Source: Armatimonadota bacterium
GTDB lineage: Bacteria > Armatimonadota > UBA5829
DNA: 35,021 bases
Assembly: GCA_023474015.1 (NCBI GenBank)
Contig: JAMCYN010000131.1
Location: 1 to 35,021, forward strand
Direction of reading: 5' to 3'
Shown here: positions 22,458 to 31,593 of the stretch, in pieces
Numbering within the stretch: position 1 is the stretch's first letter
Layout of the letters: each line of letters opens with the position of its first letter
Position numbers and translations under genes: made by a program
Notes under the pieces: generated by a model
Seen by the model: only the letters and a program-made list of their open reading frames with translations
Databases searched by the model: none
What the model was told of the DNA's origin: nothing

Positions 22458-24263
22458 ATGACTGGGCATAGCGTAGATTATCCTGAACTGGTGGAGGCTA
22501 TAGAACGCCTGCCGGTACATTCGCACCTCTGCCTTCTCTACGAGACACGTGAGGAGCAGTTCGCGGCTGTAGTGCCGTTCATGCGTTATGGCTTGGCGAA
22601 AGGCGACCGGTGTGTGTATATCGCCGACGAGAACACAGCCGCGGAGGTCTTGCGGGCTATGCGTGAAGGTGGGGTTGACGTTGATTCCGCATTGGACACG
22701 GGCGCTCTCGCGGTGATCACAAAGCGAGAAGCCTACTTGGGGGAGGGATCGTTCGACCCCGACGCCATGATTATGCTCCTTCGGAGCACGACCGACGCGG
22801 CGAAGGCCGATGGATTTCCCGCACTGCGCGTGACCGGCGAGATGACCTGGGCGCTCGGCGATGAACCAGGCGTTGGACGCCTCATCGAATATGAAGCGAA
22901 GCTCAATTATGTCTTGCCGACATGCGATATACTGGCCATCTGCCAGTACAACCTCCGCAGGTTCCCGCCTGAGATTATTCACGACGTGATTTACACACAC
23001 CCCTTGGTCATTGTCGGCGGAGAGGTTTACGAGAACTTCTACTACATACCCCCCGACATTTTCCTGGCGTCCGACCGGGCAAGCTCGGAAGTGGAATACT
23101 TGTTGAGCAACCTGAGGACCCACACCCAGGATCGAGTGTCGCTGAGGCAGGCCAACCGGGACCTGGAACTTACAGCGAAGCAACTGCGCAAGCTCAACCG
23201 CGTGCTCAGGATGATTTCCGGCGTCAATGAGACGCTGATCCGCGCCACGGACGAAATGGGGCTGCTTCAGGAGGCAATCGGAATAATGGCGGATGTCGGC
23301 GGCTATCGTATGGCGTGGGTCGGGTTCGCGGAGCACGATGAAGCCAAGACTGTACGCCCCGTTTGCGCCGCCGGATATGTGGAAGGGTATTTGGACGCGG
23401 TGAAAATCACGTGGTCCGACACCGATCTCGGCCAAGGTCCCACCGGCACTGCGATACGAACAGGTGAGCCGGCATTTTCGAGGGACATACTGGCTGACCC
23501 TCTCTTCGGTCCGTGGCGTCAGGAAGCTGCAAAGCGAGGCTACGCGTCCTCAATAGCCATTCCCCTGATTGCCGACGGGCAGGTTTTGGGGGCCATCAAT
23601 CTTATAGCGGGTAAGTTGGACGCTTTTGAGACGGAAGAAGTGGAGCTGATGAAGGAACTGGCAAGCGACATGGGCTACGGCATCGTGACGCTGCGCGCTC
23701 GCGAACAGCTCCGGCAGGTGGAAGAACACAAACATGACTTCTACCGCCGCACCATTCTGGCGGCTACCGAGGGCAAGTTGCTCATGTGTGAGCCTGAAGA
23801 AATATGGGAGATCGCCGGTCCACCCATTGCGTCGCGAGAGGTTAGCCATCCGAGGGATGTCAGCGTCATTCGACGGATGGTCACCGAAGTGGCCGAATCC
23901 GCCGGGATTGACGAATCCAGGGCCCATGGTCTCGCTCTTTGTGTAGGCGAAGCCACTACCAACGCTATCAAGCACGCGGGAGGGGGTATGGCGTCAATTC
24001 ACAAGCTGGCCGACAGCTTGCTGTTCGTGGTCTCGGATAAGGGCCACGGCATAGCGGCAATAAACTTGCCGGAAGTCGCGCTGAAGAAGGGATATACTAC
24101 TGCTCTCTCCCTGGGGCTGGGATACAAGGCGATGATTTCCATCGCCGATCAAGTCTACCTGGCGACGGGGCCCGAGGGTACGACCGTCGGCATTGAGATG
24201 AAGCTGCATCCGCAGCCGACACTCTCGTTCCTTGCCAGTCTGCCGGATACATGGGCAAGCTGA
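22458..24263 (+). CDS. MEDS-GAF sensor with C-terminal RsbW-like ATPase/kinase domain
   Basis: 601 aa. Residues ~10-200 match the MEDS (DcmR-like) sensory domain: HSHLCLLYETREEQFAAVVP, LAKGDRCVYIADENT, and GEMTWAL. A helical linker leads to a GAF domain (~250-410: AWVGFAEHD, LGQGPTGTAIRTGEPAFSRD, IPLIADGQVLGAINL). The C-terminus (~430-585) is a HATPase_c_2 fold with N-box GEATTNAIKHAGG (498-509), G1 SDKGHGI and a following LSLGLGYKAM. It has no HisKA domain, so it resembles an anti-sigma kinase (RsbW/SpoIIAB) rather than a two-component kinase. Its partner phosphatase is the gene before it; the STAS antagonist and the sigma factor are not in this window. ATG 22458 follows GGAAGGGATGATGCC. Confidence 0.88.
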   Translation: MTGHSVDYPELVEAIERLPVHSHLCLLYETREEQFAAVVPFMRYGLAKGDRCVYIADENTAAEVLRAMREGGVDVDSALDTGALAVITKREAYLGEGSFDPDAMIMLLRSTTDAAKADGFPALRVTGEMTWALGDEPGVGRLIEYEAKLNYVLPTCDILAICQYNLRRFPPEIIHDVIYTHPLVIVGGEVYENFYYIPPDIFLASDRASSEVEYLLSNLRTHTQDRVSLRQANRDLELTAKQLRKLNRVLRMISGVNETLIRATDEMGLLQEAIGIMADVGGYRMAWVGFAEHDEAKTVRPVCAAGYVEGYLDAVKITWSDTDLGQGPTGTAIRTGEPAFSRDILADPLFGPWRQEAAKRGYASSIAIPLIADGQVLGAINLIAGKLDAFETEEVELMKELASDMGYGIVTLRAREQLRQVEEHKHDFYRRTILAATEGKLLMCEPEEIWEIAGPPIASREVSHPRDVSVIRRMVTEVAESAGIDESRAHGLALCVGEATTNAIKHAGGGMASIHKLADSLLFVVSDKGHGIAAINLPEVALKKGYTTALSLGLGYKAMISIADQVYLATGPEGTTVGIEMKLHPQPTLSFLASLPDTWAS

Positions 24264-24317
24264 GGGGTGTCCGACGTGCTGGACCACTACGGATAGCCGC
24301 AATCGTACGTCGCATGC

Positions 24318-24347
24318 TTGCCTACCCTGGCCCGCAGCCCCTATAAT
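24318..24347 (+). promoter_or_regulatory. promoter of pepF
   Basis: TTGCCT (24318-24323), an 18-nt spacer, perfect TATAAT (24342-24347), predicted start near 24354 and a ~34-nt leader. Confidence 0.7.
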
Positions 24348-24387
24348 AGGCATATACTCTGTAGTTACATCTGCACAGGAGAACAAT

Positions 24388-26181
24388 ATGCCCGAAATGA
24401 CCACGGTCGCCTGGAACCTCGGCGACCTTTTTGCCGGTATCGACGATCCCCGGATCGAGCAGGCCCTCGATGACTCCCTCGCCCGCGCGAAACGCTTTGC
24501 TCAGAAATATCGAAGTAAGATCGATAGCGAATCCCTGACCGCGCGGCTGCTCTTCGATGCGGTCCGTGAGTATGAGACCATCATCCAGGAACTCGTCAAG
24601 CCGATCACCTACGCCTCCCTCGTATTCTCGGCGGACACCAGCAAGCCCGAGCACGGCGCCCTGCTTCAACATGTGCAGGAGCGGCAGACGCAGGTTTCGC
24701 TGGAGCTGATGTTCTTCGAGCTGGAGCTGATGGCCGCGAAACCCGAGATCATCGACCGGCTCGTGCCGGACGATATCCTGGCTCAATACCGACATTTCAT
24801 CCATGCGTCCCGGCTCTTCCGCGAGCACCGCCTATCGGAGCCGGAGGAGAGAATACTTGAGGAAAAAGCCAACACGGGCGGACGGGCGTTCGAGCGGCTG
24901 TTCGAGGAGATGGTGTCATCGATAGAGTTCAAGGTCATCATCGAGGGCGCGGAGCAGACTATGACCGAGCCGCAGGTCCTTGCCCTCCTCAGGGACTCGA
25001 ATCGTGAGGTCCGCAAGGCCGCCGCGTCGGCCTTGAGCAACGGACTTGCCAACAACAGCCGGCTGCTGACGTTCATATTCAACACCCTGGTCTACGACAA
25101 GTCGGTCGACGACAGGCTCCGCCGATACGGATACCCCGAGCAGGCCCGCAATATCTCGAACGAGCTGGATCCCGACACGGTGGAGACGGTCATATCGACT
25201 TGTGTGGAGAACTATCCTCTCGTCGCGCGCTACTATCGCACGAAGCGTGACATCCTCGGGCTGGATCAGTTGACGCACTACGACCGCTATGCCCCACTCT
25301 TCGAGGCGAAGAAGGAGTATTCGTTCGACGAGGCGCGCGATATGGTGCTCAGTTCGTTTGGCCGGTTCTCCAAGGAGATGTCCGAGGCGGCAAGCGATTT
25401 CTTCGCGAACGGCTGGATCGACGCCGAGCCGCGAAAAGGCAAGCGGGGTGGAGCGTTCTGCTCCTATGCCACTCCCGACCTGCACCCCTACGTATTCTTA
25501 AGCTACCTGAACCGCCAGGACCACATAATGACCCTCGGCCATGAGCTAGGGCACGGTGTGCACGCTCATCTATCGAGGGGCCAGAGCTACGTGAACTTCT
25601 CCAGCGTCCTGCCGGTGGCCGAGCTTGCGAGCACATTCGGCGAGATGCTGGTCTTCGAGAGCCTGGTAAGCAAGGCGGACATCGAGGACAAGCTGGCGCT
25701 CTATGCCGAGAAGATCGAGGAAACCTTCGCCACCATCTTCCGCCAGGCCGCGATGTATCGGTTCGAGCAAGAACTCCACCGCGCGCGCAGGGAGCATGGC
25801 GAGCTGACGAGCGAGCAGATCAGCGAGATGTGGCAGCGCAACATCCAGGCGATGTTCGGTGACTCGGTGGCGATGGGCGAGGAGCACAAGAACTGGTGGA
25901 TGTATGTGAACCACTTCATCGGCTCGCCGTTCTACGTCTACGCCTACTCCTTCGGCGAGCTCTTGGTGATGGCGCTCTATTCGATGTACCGCGAGCAGGG
26001 CGAGTCCTTCGTGCCGAAGTTCATCGAACTTCTCAAGACCGGCGGCGCATGCTCTCCCCAGGAACTCCTCGCCCGCGTCGGCATCGACGTCAAAGACCCC
26101 AATTTCTGGTGCGGCGGGGTTAAGATCGTCGAGGGGCTGATTGGGGATTTTGAGAGGTTGTATGGGGAGTGGAAGAAGTAG
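24388..26181 (+). CDS. pepF: oligoendopeptidase F, M3 family
   Basis: 597 aa, the normal PepF length. ATG 24388 has CAGGAG nearby; the open frame from 24232 runs through the promoter and is rejected. The zinc motif HELGH at 385-389 lies in MTLGHELGHGVHAHLS, and the downstream third ligand is in ASTFGEMLVFESL. GGAFCSYATPDLHPYVFLSY before it and SPFYVYAYSFGELLVMAL after it are the conserved M3B pocket segments. It cuts oligopeptides of about 7-17 residues in the cytoplasm. Own promoter, single gene. The short intergenic 26182-26306 holds nothing I can name. Confidence 0.95.
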   Translation: MPEMTTVAWNLGDLFAGIDDPRIEQALDDSLARAKRFAQKYRSKIDSESLTARLLFDAVREYETIIQELVKPITYASLVFSADTSKPEHGALLQHVQERQTQVSLELMFFELELMAAKPEIIDRLVPDDILAQYRHFIHASRLFREHRLSEPEERILEEKANTGGRAFERLFEEMVSSIEFKVIIEGAEQTMTEPQVLALLRDSNREVRKAAASALSNGLANNSRLLTFIFNTLVYDKSVDDRLRRYGYPEQARNISNELDPDTVETVISTCVENYPLVARYYRTKRDILGLDQLTHYDRYAPLFEAKKEYSFDEARDMVLSSFGRFSKEMSEAASDFFANGWIDAEPRKGKRGGAFCSYATPDLHPYVFLSYLNRQDHIMTLGHELGHGVHAHLSRGQSYVNFSSVLPVAELASTFGEMLVFESLVSKADIEDKLALYAEKIEETFATIFRQAAMYRFEQELHRARREHGELTSEQISEMWQRNIQAMFGDSVAMGEEHKNWWMYVNHFIGSPFYVYAYSFGELLVMALYSMYREQGESFVPKFIELLKTGGACSPQELLARVGIDVKDPNFWCGGVKIVEGLIGDFERLYGEWKK

Positions 26182-26306
26182 CTCCGCAAATCCCCAAACG
26201 AACTGAACCCCTCGCCGGAGAGGAATCCCCGCGCTGCTCGGCGAACATGCAAGCATCGGGCTTAACGCAACACCACAAGAGCGCCTTGCTCACATGAGGA
26301 CTGGAT

Positions 26307-28166
26307 ATGGACAAGACTCAGGACATACGAATGCCTTTAACGTCGCATAGCGTGGTCGCGGAGCGCATCGCGGCTCTGCGCGAACTGTTCCCCGAAGCCT
26401 TCACGGAGGGGGCCATAGACTTCGCCAAGCTCAAGCAAGCCTTGGGGGAGTTTACCGATGATTCACCCGAACGCTATGGCCTGTCTTGGGCGGGCAAGTC
26501 CGAAGCTGTTCGTGCTGTCCAGTCCCTGAGTTCCGGAACCCTTGTGCCGTGCAAGGAAGAGTCGGTCGATTTCGACACTACCGAGAACCTCATCATTGAG
26601 GGTGATAATCTTGAAGTCCTGAAGCTCCTCCAGAAGAGCTACTACGGCAAGGTGAAGATGATCTACATCGATCCACCTTACAATACTGGGAACGAGTTTA
26701 TCTATCCAGACAATTATCGGGAAGGGCTGGAGGATTATCTCCTTTACTCGGGCCAGGTGAAGGATGGCGCGGCGCAGGAGACTGTTCGAGACACTTCGGG
26801 ACGCGTTCATTCTAAGTGGCTGAGCATGATGTACCCGCGCTTGTTTCTAGCTCGCAACTTGCTGTCCGATGACGGAGTCATCTTCGTTAGCATTGACGAC
26901 CACGAAGTGCACAATCTCAGATTCCTGCTGGATGACATATTCGGGGAAGATAGGTTTATAGCCGAGTTTGTCTGGAAGAGCAGACAAAACAAGGATAACC
27001 GCAACATCACAGGGGCATCCATAGACCATGAGTACATCGTCTGCTACGGAACGCGGATTAGAGGAGGAGAAAGGAACACCGGCCAATATTCGAATCCGGA
27101 CAACGACCCGCGTGGGCCGTGGACTAGCGCGAATATGGTTGGGTTGGCCACCGAAGACAGGCGGCCTAACTTGCACTATGACCTGATTGACCCGGAGAAG
27201 AGTATCAACTACGGGAGGCCCAAGCTTGGTTGGCGGTACGATCAGAAGTCTATGGCGCGGCTGATCGCTCAGAGGAGGATTCTGTGGCCAACTGATCCAG
27301 AGGGCAGACCAAGACGAAAGGCGTTTCTGTCAGAACTCTCTGAGGAGTTCACGGGGTTCTCCTCAATCGTTGGCAGTGGAGTCTATACGAGAGATGGTAC
27401 TGCAGAGATTGAATCTCTGTTCGGCGCGCGTGTGATGGACTTTCCAAAACCCGTAGCATTGATAAAGCAACTGCTGGAGCAAACTGCAGGTGAAGATGGC
27501 ACTGTCCTGGATTTCTTCGCTGGATCAGGTACGACGGCCCACGCGGTCTTCGACATAAACAAGAATGGCCATGGCAAGCGTAGGTTCATTCTTGTGCAGC
27601 TGCCCGAGCCGACACCTGACGAGTCCGAAGCCCGGAAGGCTGGCTATAGCACAATCGCGGAACTCTGCAAAGAACGTGTTCGGCGCGCGGCAAGGAACCT
27701 AGATAAAGAAAGCAGTGGCGAGCTGAACCTGGACAATACCGCCGAGCAAGATCGCGGCTTCAAGGTCCTCAAGCTTACCTCCAGCAACTTCAAACTCTGG
27801 AATGCCGATGAAGCTCCCAAGGACGCCGACGCACTGGCCGAGCAGCTTAAGCTCTATGCAGATCATGTAGTGCCCGGCCGCTCTCAGGAAGATATCCTGT
27901 ACGAGCTCCTCATCAAGGCGGGGCTGCCTCTAACCGCGAAGATTGAAGGGAAAGAAGCACACGGACAGAGGTTCTTCTCGGTGTCTGACGGGCTGCTTCT
28001 CATCTGCCTTGAGGATGAGATCGCCCAGGAAACGCTGCGCGAAATGATAGAGCTTAAGCCTGAGATGGTCCTCTGCCTGGACAGCGCGTTCAAGGGCAAC
28101 GACCAGTTAAAGACAAACATCGTGCTCGAGATGGAATCGCACGAGATCAAGTTCCGCACGGTGTGA
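26307..28166 (+). CDS. type III restriction-modification DNA methyltransferase (Mod)
   Basis: 619 aa. An adenine-N6 (beta-class) methylase: catalytic motif IV DPPYNTGNEF at 122-131 comes first, and the SAM-binding motif I DFFAGSGTTAHAV at about 400-412 comes last. The target-recognition region lies between, and decides the DNA site for both enzymes. The stretch VVAERIAALRELFPEAF and FDTTENLIIEGDNLEVLKLL are typical for type III Mod. GAGG before ATG 26307. No homopolymer or short tandem tract that would suggest phase variation is visible. Followed, after a palindromic repeat, by the restriction subunit. Confidence 0.93.
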   Translation: MDKTQDIRMPLTSHSVVAERIAALRELFPEAFTEGAIDFAKLKQALGEFTDDSPERYGLSWAGKSEAVRAVQSLSSGTLVPCKEESVDFDTTENLIIEGDNLEVLKLLQKSYYGKVKMIYIDPPYNTGNEFIYPDNYREGLEDYLLYSGQVKDGAAQETVRDTSGRVHSKWLSMMYPRLFLARNLLSDDGVIFVSIDDHEVHNLRFLLDDIFGEDRFIAEFVWKSRQNKDNRNITGASIDHEYIVCYGTRIRGGERNTGQYSNPDNDPRGPWTSANMVGLATEDRRPNLHYDLIDPEKSINYGRPKLGWRYDQKSMARLIAQRRILWPTDPEGRPRRKAFLSELSEEFTGFSSIVGSGVYTRDGTAEIESLFGARVMDFPKPVALIKQLLEQTAGEDGTVLDFFAGSGTTAHAVFDINKNGHGKRRFILVQLPEPTPDESEARKAGYSTIAELCKERVRRAARNLDKESSGELNLDNTAEQDRGFKVLKLTSSNFKLWNADEAPKDADALAEQLKLYADHVVPGRSQEDILYELLIKAGLPLTAKIEGKEAHGQRFFSVSDGLLLICLEDEIAQETLREMIELKPEMVLCLDSAFKGNDQLKTNIVLEMESHEIKFRTV

Positions 28167-28168
28167 TG

Positions 28169-28294
28169 TGTCATTCTGAGCCGAAGGCGAAGAATCTGCT
28201 TTGCACTGAAGGCTCCGCGCGGGACGAATGGCTCGGTTCAAAGCAGATCCTTCGACTACGCTCAGGATGACATAGACGGCGGCTCAGGATGACA
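28169..28294. repeat. TGTCATNCTGAG palindromic repeat, copy 2, inside the R-M operon
   Basis: Starts two bases after the mod stop with TGTCATTCTGAGCCGAAGGC and ends twice with CTCAGGATGACA (28261-28272 and 28283-28294). Inner arms ATCTGCTTTG and AAGCAGATCCTTCG pair. It has a ~22-bp duplication of its end compared with copy 1. The res ribosome site AAGGTGA begins at the repeat boundary. Confidence 0.85.
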
Positions 28295-28306
28295 AGGTGA
28301 TACGCA

Positions 28307-30937
28307 TTGAAAATCAAGTTCGCAAGCAACCAACAACACCAGATTGACGCCATCAACGCGGTCGTGGACCTGTTCGAGGGCCAGCCGCTTGCCCAGAGCG
28401 CGTATGAGATTCGGTTCGACGAATCGGTGGGTCTGGCTCAATGGTCTGAACTCGGCCTTGGGAACAGGCTTGTTCTCTCCGAGGAAGCGATCCATGCGAG
28501 CCTGCTGGAAGTGCAGAGGCGCAACGATATCCCCCCATGCGACGCGCTCGACGGCCTGAACTTCTCCGTCGAGATGGAGACAGGCACGGGCAAGACCTAT
28601 GTATACCTGCGCACCGTCTATGAACTCAATGCCCGATACGGCTTCAAGAAGTTCGTGATCGTCGTGCCCAGTGTCGCCATTCGGGAAGGCGTCATGAGCA
28701 ACATCGATCTCACGCGCGAGCATTTCCAGGGCTTGTACGGAAACCAGCCGATTGACGCCTGGATATATGACTCAAAGCAAGTGTCCCGCCTGCGACAGTT
28801 CGCCACAAGCAACCAGATGCAGCTTCTGATCATCAACATCGACGCATTCAACAAAAAAGACATCGCCGTTATCCACCAGGAAAACGATCGAATGTCGGGG
28901 CGCAGGCCGATTGAGTTCGTTCAGGCCGCTAGGCCCGTTGCCATTCTCGATGAGCCGCAGAACATGGAGACCGATACCGCCAGGGAAGCCATCGCGAGCC
29001 TTAACCCTCTTTGCACTCTGCGCTACTCGGCCACTCACAGGAATCTCTATAACCAGGTCTATAAACTTGACCCGGTGAAAGCCTATGACCTGCGGCTGGT
29101 GAAACAGATAGAGGTGGATTCCGTTGTGGATAGCTCCGACCACAATCAGCCGTATATTCGCGTGCAATCCGTGGCGACCCGGCCCTCCGGCCCACCAGTC
29201 GCCAAGCTGGAGCTTGATGCGCTCACAACCGATGGCGTCAAGCGCAAGACAGTGGCCGTCAATCGGAAAGGACAGGATCTTTTCGACCTTTCCGGTGGGC
29301 GGGACAGCTACAGGGGCTACGTCCTTGAGAATGTGAATGCGCGCGCGGGCTTGGAGTTTGTCCAGTTCTCCAACGGTGTCCGGCTGGCCAAGGGCGAGAG
29401 CCAGGGCAGCCATCGGGACGAAGCCATGCGCATCCAGATTGAGCAGACAATCGAAAACCACTTCGAGAAGGAACTCGCCATATCCGCACTGCCCGAGGGC
29501 CAGCAAATGAAGGTGCTGTCGCTGTTCTTCATAGACCGTGTGGCGAACTACAAGGGCGACAATCCGAAGATCAGGGACTGGTTTATCCGAGCCTATGAGT
29601 CCATCTCAAGCAGACCCCAATTCGCTACGCTGAACCCCCGGCCTGCTGATCAAGTGCATGATGGCTACTTTGCTCAGGACGCCAAAGGTGTCGCCAGGGA
29701 CACGACAGGCAAGACCAAAGCCGATGATGACGCCTATACCCTGATTATGAAGGACAAGGAACGGCTTCTGTCCGTCGAGACACCTTTGCGGTTCATATTC
29801 ACCCATTCCGCGCTGCGCGAAGGCTGGGATAACCCGAATGTCTTCCAGATATGCACCCTCAATGAGACCAGGTCGGATATGAAGAAGCGGCAGGAGATCG
29901 GGCGGGGTATGCGGTTGCCTGTCCGCGTCAACGGCGAACGCTGCTTCGACCCCGCGATCAACCGGCTCACCGTCATCGCCAACGAGAGTTATCGGGAGTT
30001 CGCCGTCTCCCTTCAGAAAGAGATTGAGGATGAGTGCGGCGTGCAGTTCGATTCCGGCCGCATTAAGAACAAGCGGCACAGAGAAAAGGTCAGGCTCAAG
30101 AAACAACGGCTGCTCGACCCGTGCTTCGTTGAGCTTTGGGACAGGATAAAACACAAGACCAGATACACGGTGAACTTCGCCACCCCGGCCCTTATCGCCG
30201 ACGCCGCCAAACTGCTGAAAGAACAGCCGCCAATCGAAAAGCCGTCGTTCAGTATTCAGATAGCCGAAGCACGGATCACCAGGGAAGGCGTCGGGACAAC
30301 CCTTGTGTCGGTGGATGAGCAGCAGATGAAAGACTACACCGTTTCCATCCCCGACATGCTGAGCTACCTGCAGCGCGAGACCGAGCTAACGCGGTCAACA
30401 ATCGCGGAAATCCTTATCCGTAGTGGGCGGCTTGGCGAAGTGGCAAACAATCCACAGCAGTTCATGGATCAGGCCCTGAAGTGCATCAAGACCAAGCTGC
30501 ATGATCTTATGGTTGATGGCATCAAATATGAGCGCATCGCCAACGCCGAATATGAGATGATGCTCTTTGAAGACAACGAACTGGAGAGCTATCTCGACAA
30601 CTTGCTCCGCGTTGATCACTCCATATACGATTATGTTATCTACGACTCCATAACGGAACGAGACTTCGCTGAGGCGCTGGACAGGCGGCGCGATATCAAG
30701 CTGTTCTTCAAGCTCCCAGCTTGGTTCACTGTAAAGACGCCACTCGGCACGTACAACCCCGACTGGGCGATAGTGAAAGAGAACGAGACGCGGCTCTATC
30801 TTGTTCGCGAGACGAAGGGTTCGTTGGAGGAAGTGGATAGGCGACATAGCGAGAATATGAAGATTAGGTGTGGCAAGAAGCACTTTGATGAGCTGGGAGT
30901 GGACTTCAATTGCGTGCGGACGGCGGAGCAAGTGTAG
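28307..30937 (+). CDS. type III restriction enzyme, helicase/endonuclease subunit (Res)
   Basis: 876 aa from a TTG at 28307, six bases after AAGGTGA; no other start fits better. It is a DEAD-like translocase: Walker A ETGTGKT at 91-97, motif II DEPQ near 215, motif III SATH near 241, and motif VI RQEIGRGMRLPV near 527. The C-terminus carries a PD-(D/E)xK nuclease, with NPDWAIV and YLVRETKGS (~817-840). With Mod it cuts unmodified DNA after ATP-dependent contact between two sites. The full length and intact motifs argue for an active system. It is the last gene before tRNA-Ser; 30938-31112 holds nothing else that I can identify. Confidence 0.93.
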   Translation: MKIKFASNQQHQIDAINAVVDLFEGQPLAQSAYEIRFDESVGLAQWSELGLGNRLVLSEEAIHASLLEVQRRNDIPPCDALDGLNFSVEMETGTGKTYVYLRTVYELNARYGFKKFVIVVPSVAIREGVMSNIDLTREHFQGLYGNQPIDAWIYDSKQVSRLRQFATSNQMQLLIINIDAFNKKDIAVIHQENDRMSGRRPIEFVQAARPVAILDEPQNMETDTAREAIASLNPLCTLRYSATHRNLYNQVYKLDPVKAYDLRLVKQIEVDSVVDSSDHNQPYIRVQSVATRPSGPPVAKLELDALTTDGVKRKTVAVNRKGQDLFDLSGGRDSYRGYVLENVNARAGLEFVQFSNGVRLAKGESQGSHRDEAMRIQIEQTIENHFEKELAISALPEGQQMKVLSLFFIDRVANYKGDNPKIRDWFIRAYESISSRPQFATLNPRPADQVHDGYFAQDAKGVARDTTGKTKADDDAYTLIMKDKERLLSVETPLRFIFTHSALREGWDNPNVFQICTLNETRSDMKKRQEIGRGMRLPVRVNGERCFDPAINRLTVIANESYREFAVSLQKEIEDECGVQFDSGRIKNKRHREKVRLKKQRLLDPCFVELWDRIKHKTRYTVNFATPALIADAAKLLKEQPPIEKPSFSIQIAEARITREGVGTTLVSVDEQQMKDYTVSIPDMLSYLQRETELTRSTIAEILIRSGRLGEVANNPQQFMDQALKCIKTKLHDLMVDGIKYERIANAEYEMMLFEDNELESYLDNLLRVDHSIYDYVIYDSITERDFAEALDRRRDIKLFFKLPAWFTVKTPLGTYNPDWAIVKENETRLYLVRETKGSLEEVDRRHSENMKIRCGKKHFDELGVDFNCVRTAEQV

Positions 30938-31112
30938 CACCCACGTCCCGTCAACAGTTCGCACGCGCCTTGCCAACAAGTCGTGAACAACATTTCGGTT
31001 TTCGGGCTTTCGCATCAAAGAGGCTCCTTGGAATACTATGCAAATTAATACCGCAAACGAACCCCTCCCGAGCGTATACCGAGCGTGAGTTGGGAAATCA
31101 AGTACATAAAAA

Positions 31113-31205
31113 TGGCGGAGAGGCCGGGATTCGAACCCGGGGTCCAACTTATCGCCGGACTTTCGCTTAGCAGGCGAACGCTTTCGACCACTCAGCCACC
31201 TCTCC
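31113..31205 (-). tRNA. tRNA-Ser (anticodon GCT)
   Basis: Read on the minus strand: acceptor arms GGAGAGG/CCTCTCC with discriminator G and an encoded CCA (31115-31113), D arm GCTGAGTGGTCGAAAGC, anticodon stem TTCGC/GCGAA around the loop CTGCTAA (anticodon GCT), a long class II variable arm, and T arm CCGGGTTCGAATCCCGG. It reads AGC/AGU serine codons. The mature body without CCA is 31116-31205. Confidence 0.97.
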
Positions 31206-31216
31206 GTGTCTTTCAT

Positions 31217-31245
31217 ATTCTACCACGCCGGGGCTGCATAATCAA
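31217..31245 (-). promoter_or_regulatory. promoter of tRNA-Ser
   Basis: On the minus strand TTGATT (31245-31240), a 17-nt spacer, TAGAAT (31222-31217); predicted start near 31210, five bases before the mature 5' end. Confidence 0.7.
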
Positions 31246-31271
31246 GCAACGATTTCGCCGACCAGGCATAG

Positions 31272-31313
31272 AAAAAGCGCCCCGGACCGATGCATCAAGA
31301 AGGGCCGGGGCGC
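31272..31313 (-). terminator. rho-independent terminator of the YHS gene
   Basis: Stem GCGCCCCGG / CCGGGGCGC (31313-31305 with 31285-31277, 9 bp) followed on the minus strand by five T. It separates the YHS gene from the tRNA promoter. Confidence 0.85.
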
Positions 31314-31327
31314 GTTGGTTACGATGG

Positions 31328-31510
31328 CTAGTAGGCTTCTCCCTGCTCGTAGCTCACCTCCGAGGCTTCGGAAGTATACATCTCCGGGTCGGAATCAAAC
31401 TCATCTTTGCACTCATCGCTGCAGAAGCAGTAGTGTTTGCCGCGATAATCCGTGCAGACCGCGGCGTGCTCCTCAGGCACAACCATTCCGCAAACAGGAT
31501 CGACTGGCAT
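31328..31510 (-). CDS. YHS-domain mini-protein (metal-binding)
   Basis: 60 aa, the domain alone. MPVDPVCGMVV, then YRGKHYCFCSDECKDEFDSDPEMY: the pattern DPVCGM, Y-x-G-x-x-Y-x-FCS-x-x-C-x-x-x-F-x-x-x-P of YHS domains, which bind metal ions by cysteines and occur in copper ATPases and multi-component oxygenases. The Shine-Dalgarno AGGAGGTGA is near perfect, so the product is likely abundant. It lies 83 bp downstream of the zinc-ribbon gene on the same strand and ends at a strong terminator; a role in metal handling is inference. Confidence 0.88.
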   Translation of the reverse strand: MPVDPVCGMVVPEEHAAVCTDYRGKHYCFCSDECKDEFDSDPEMYTSEASEVSYEQGEAY

Positions 31511-31593
31511 CTAAGTCACCTCCTCGGTAGATCGCGTAATGGAAGATTCCCACTGCACTCACGGATAAAACCCCGCGCAGCCCTCTAGTCCGC

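Noticed and set aside
26307..30937. BREX, DISARM or another defence system around the R-M genes
   Set aside because: Only mod and res are present; no further defence gene is visible on either side.
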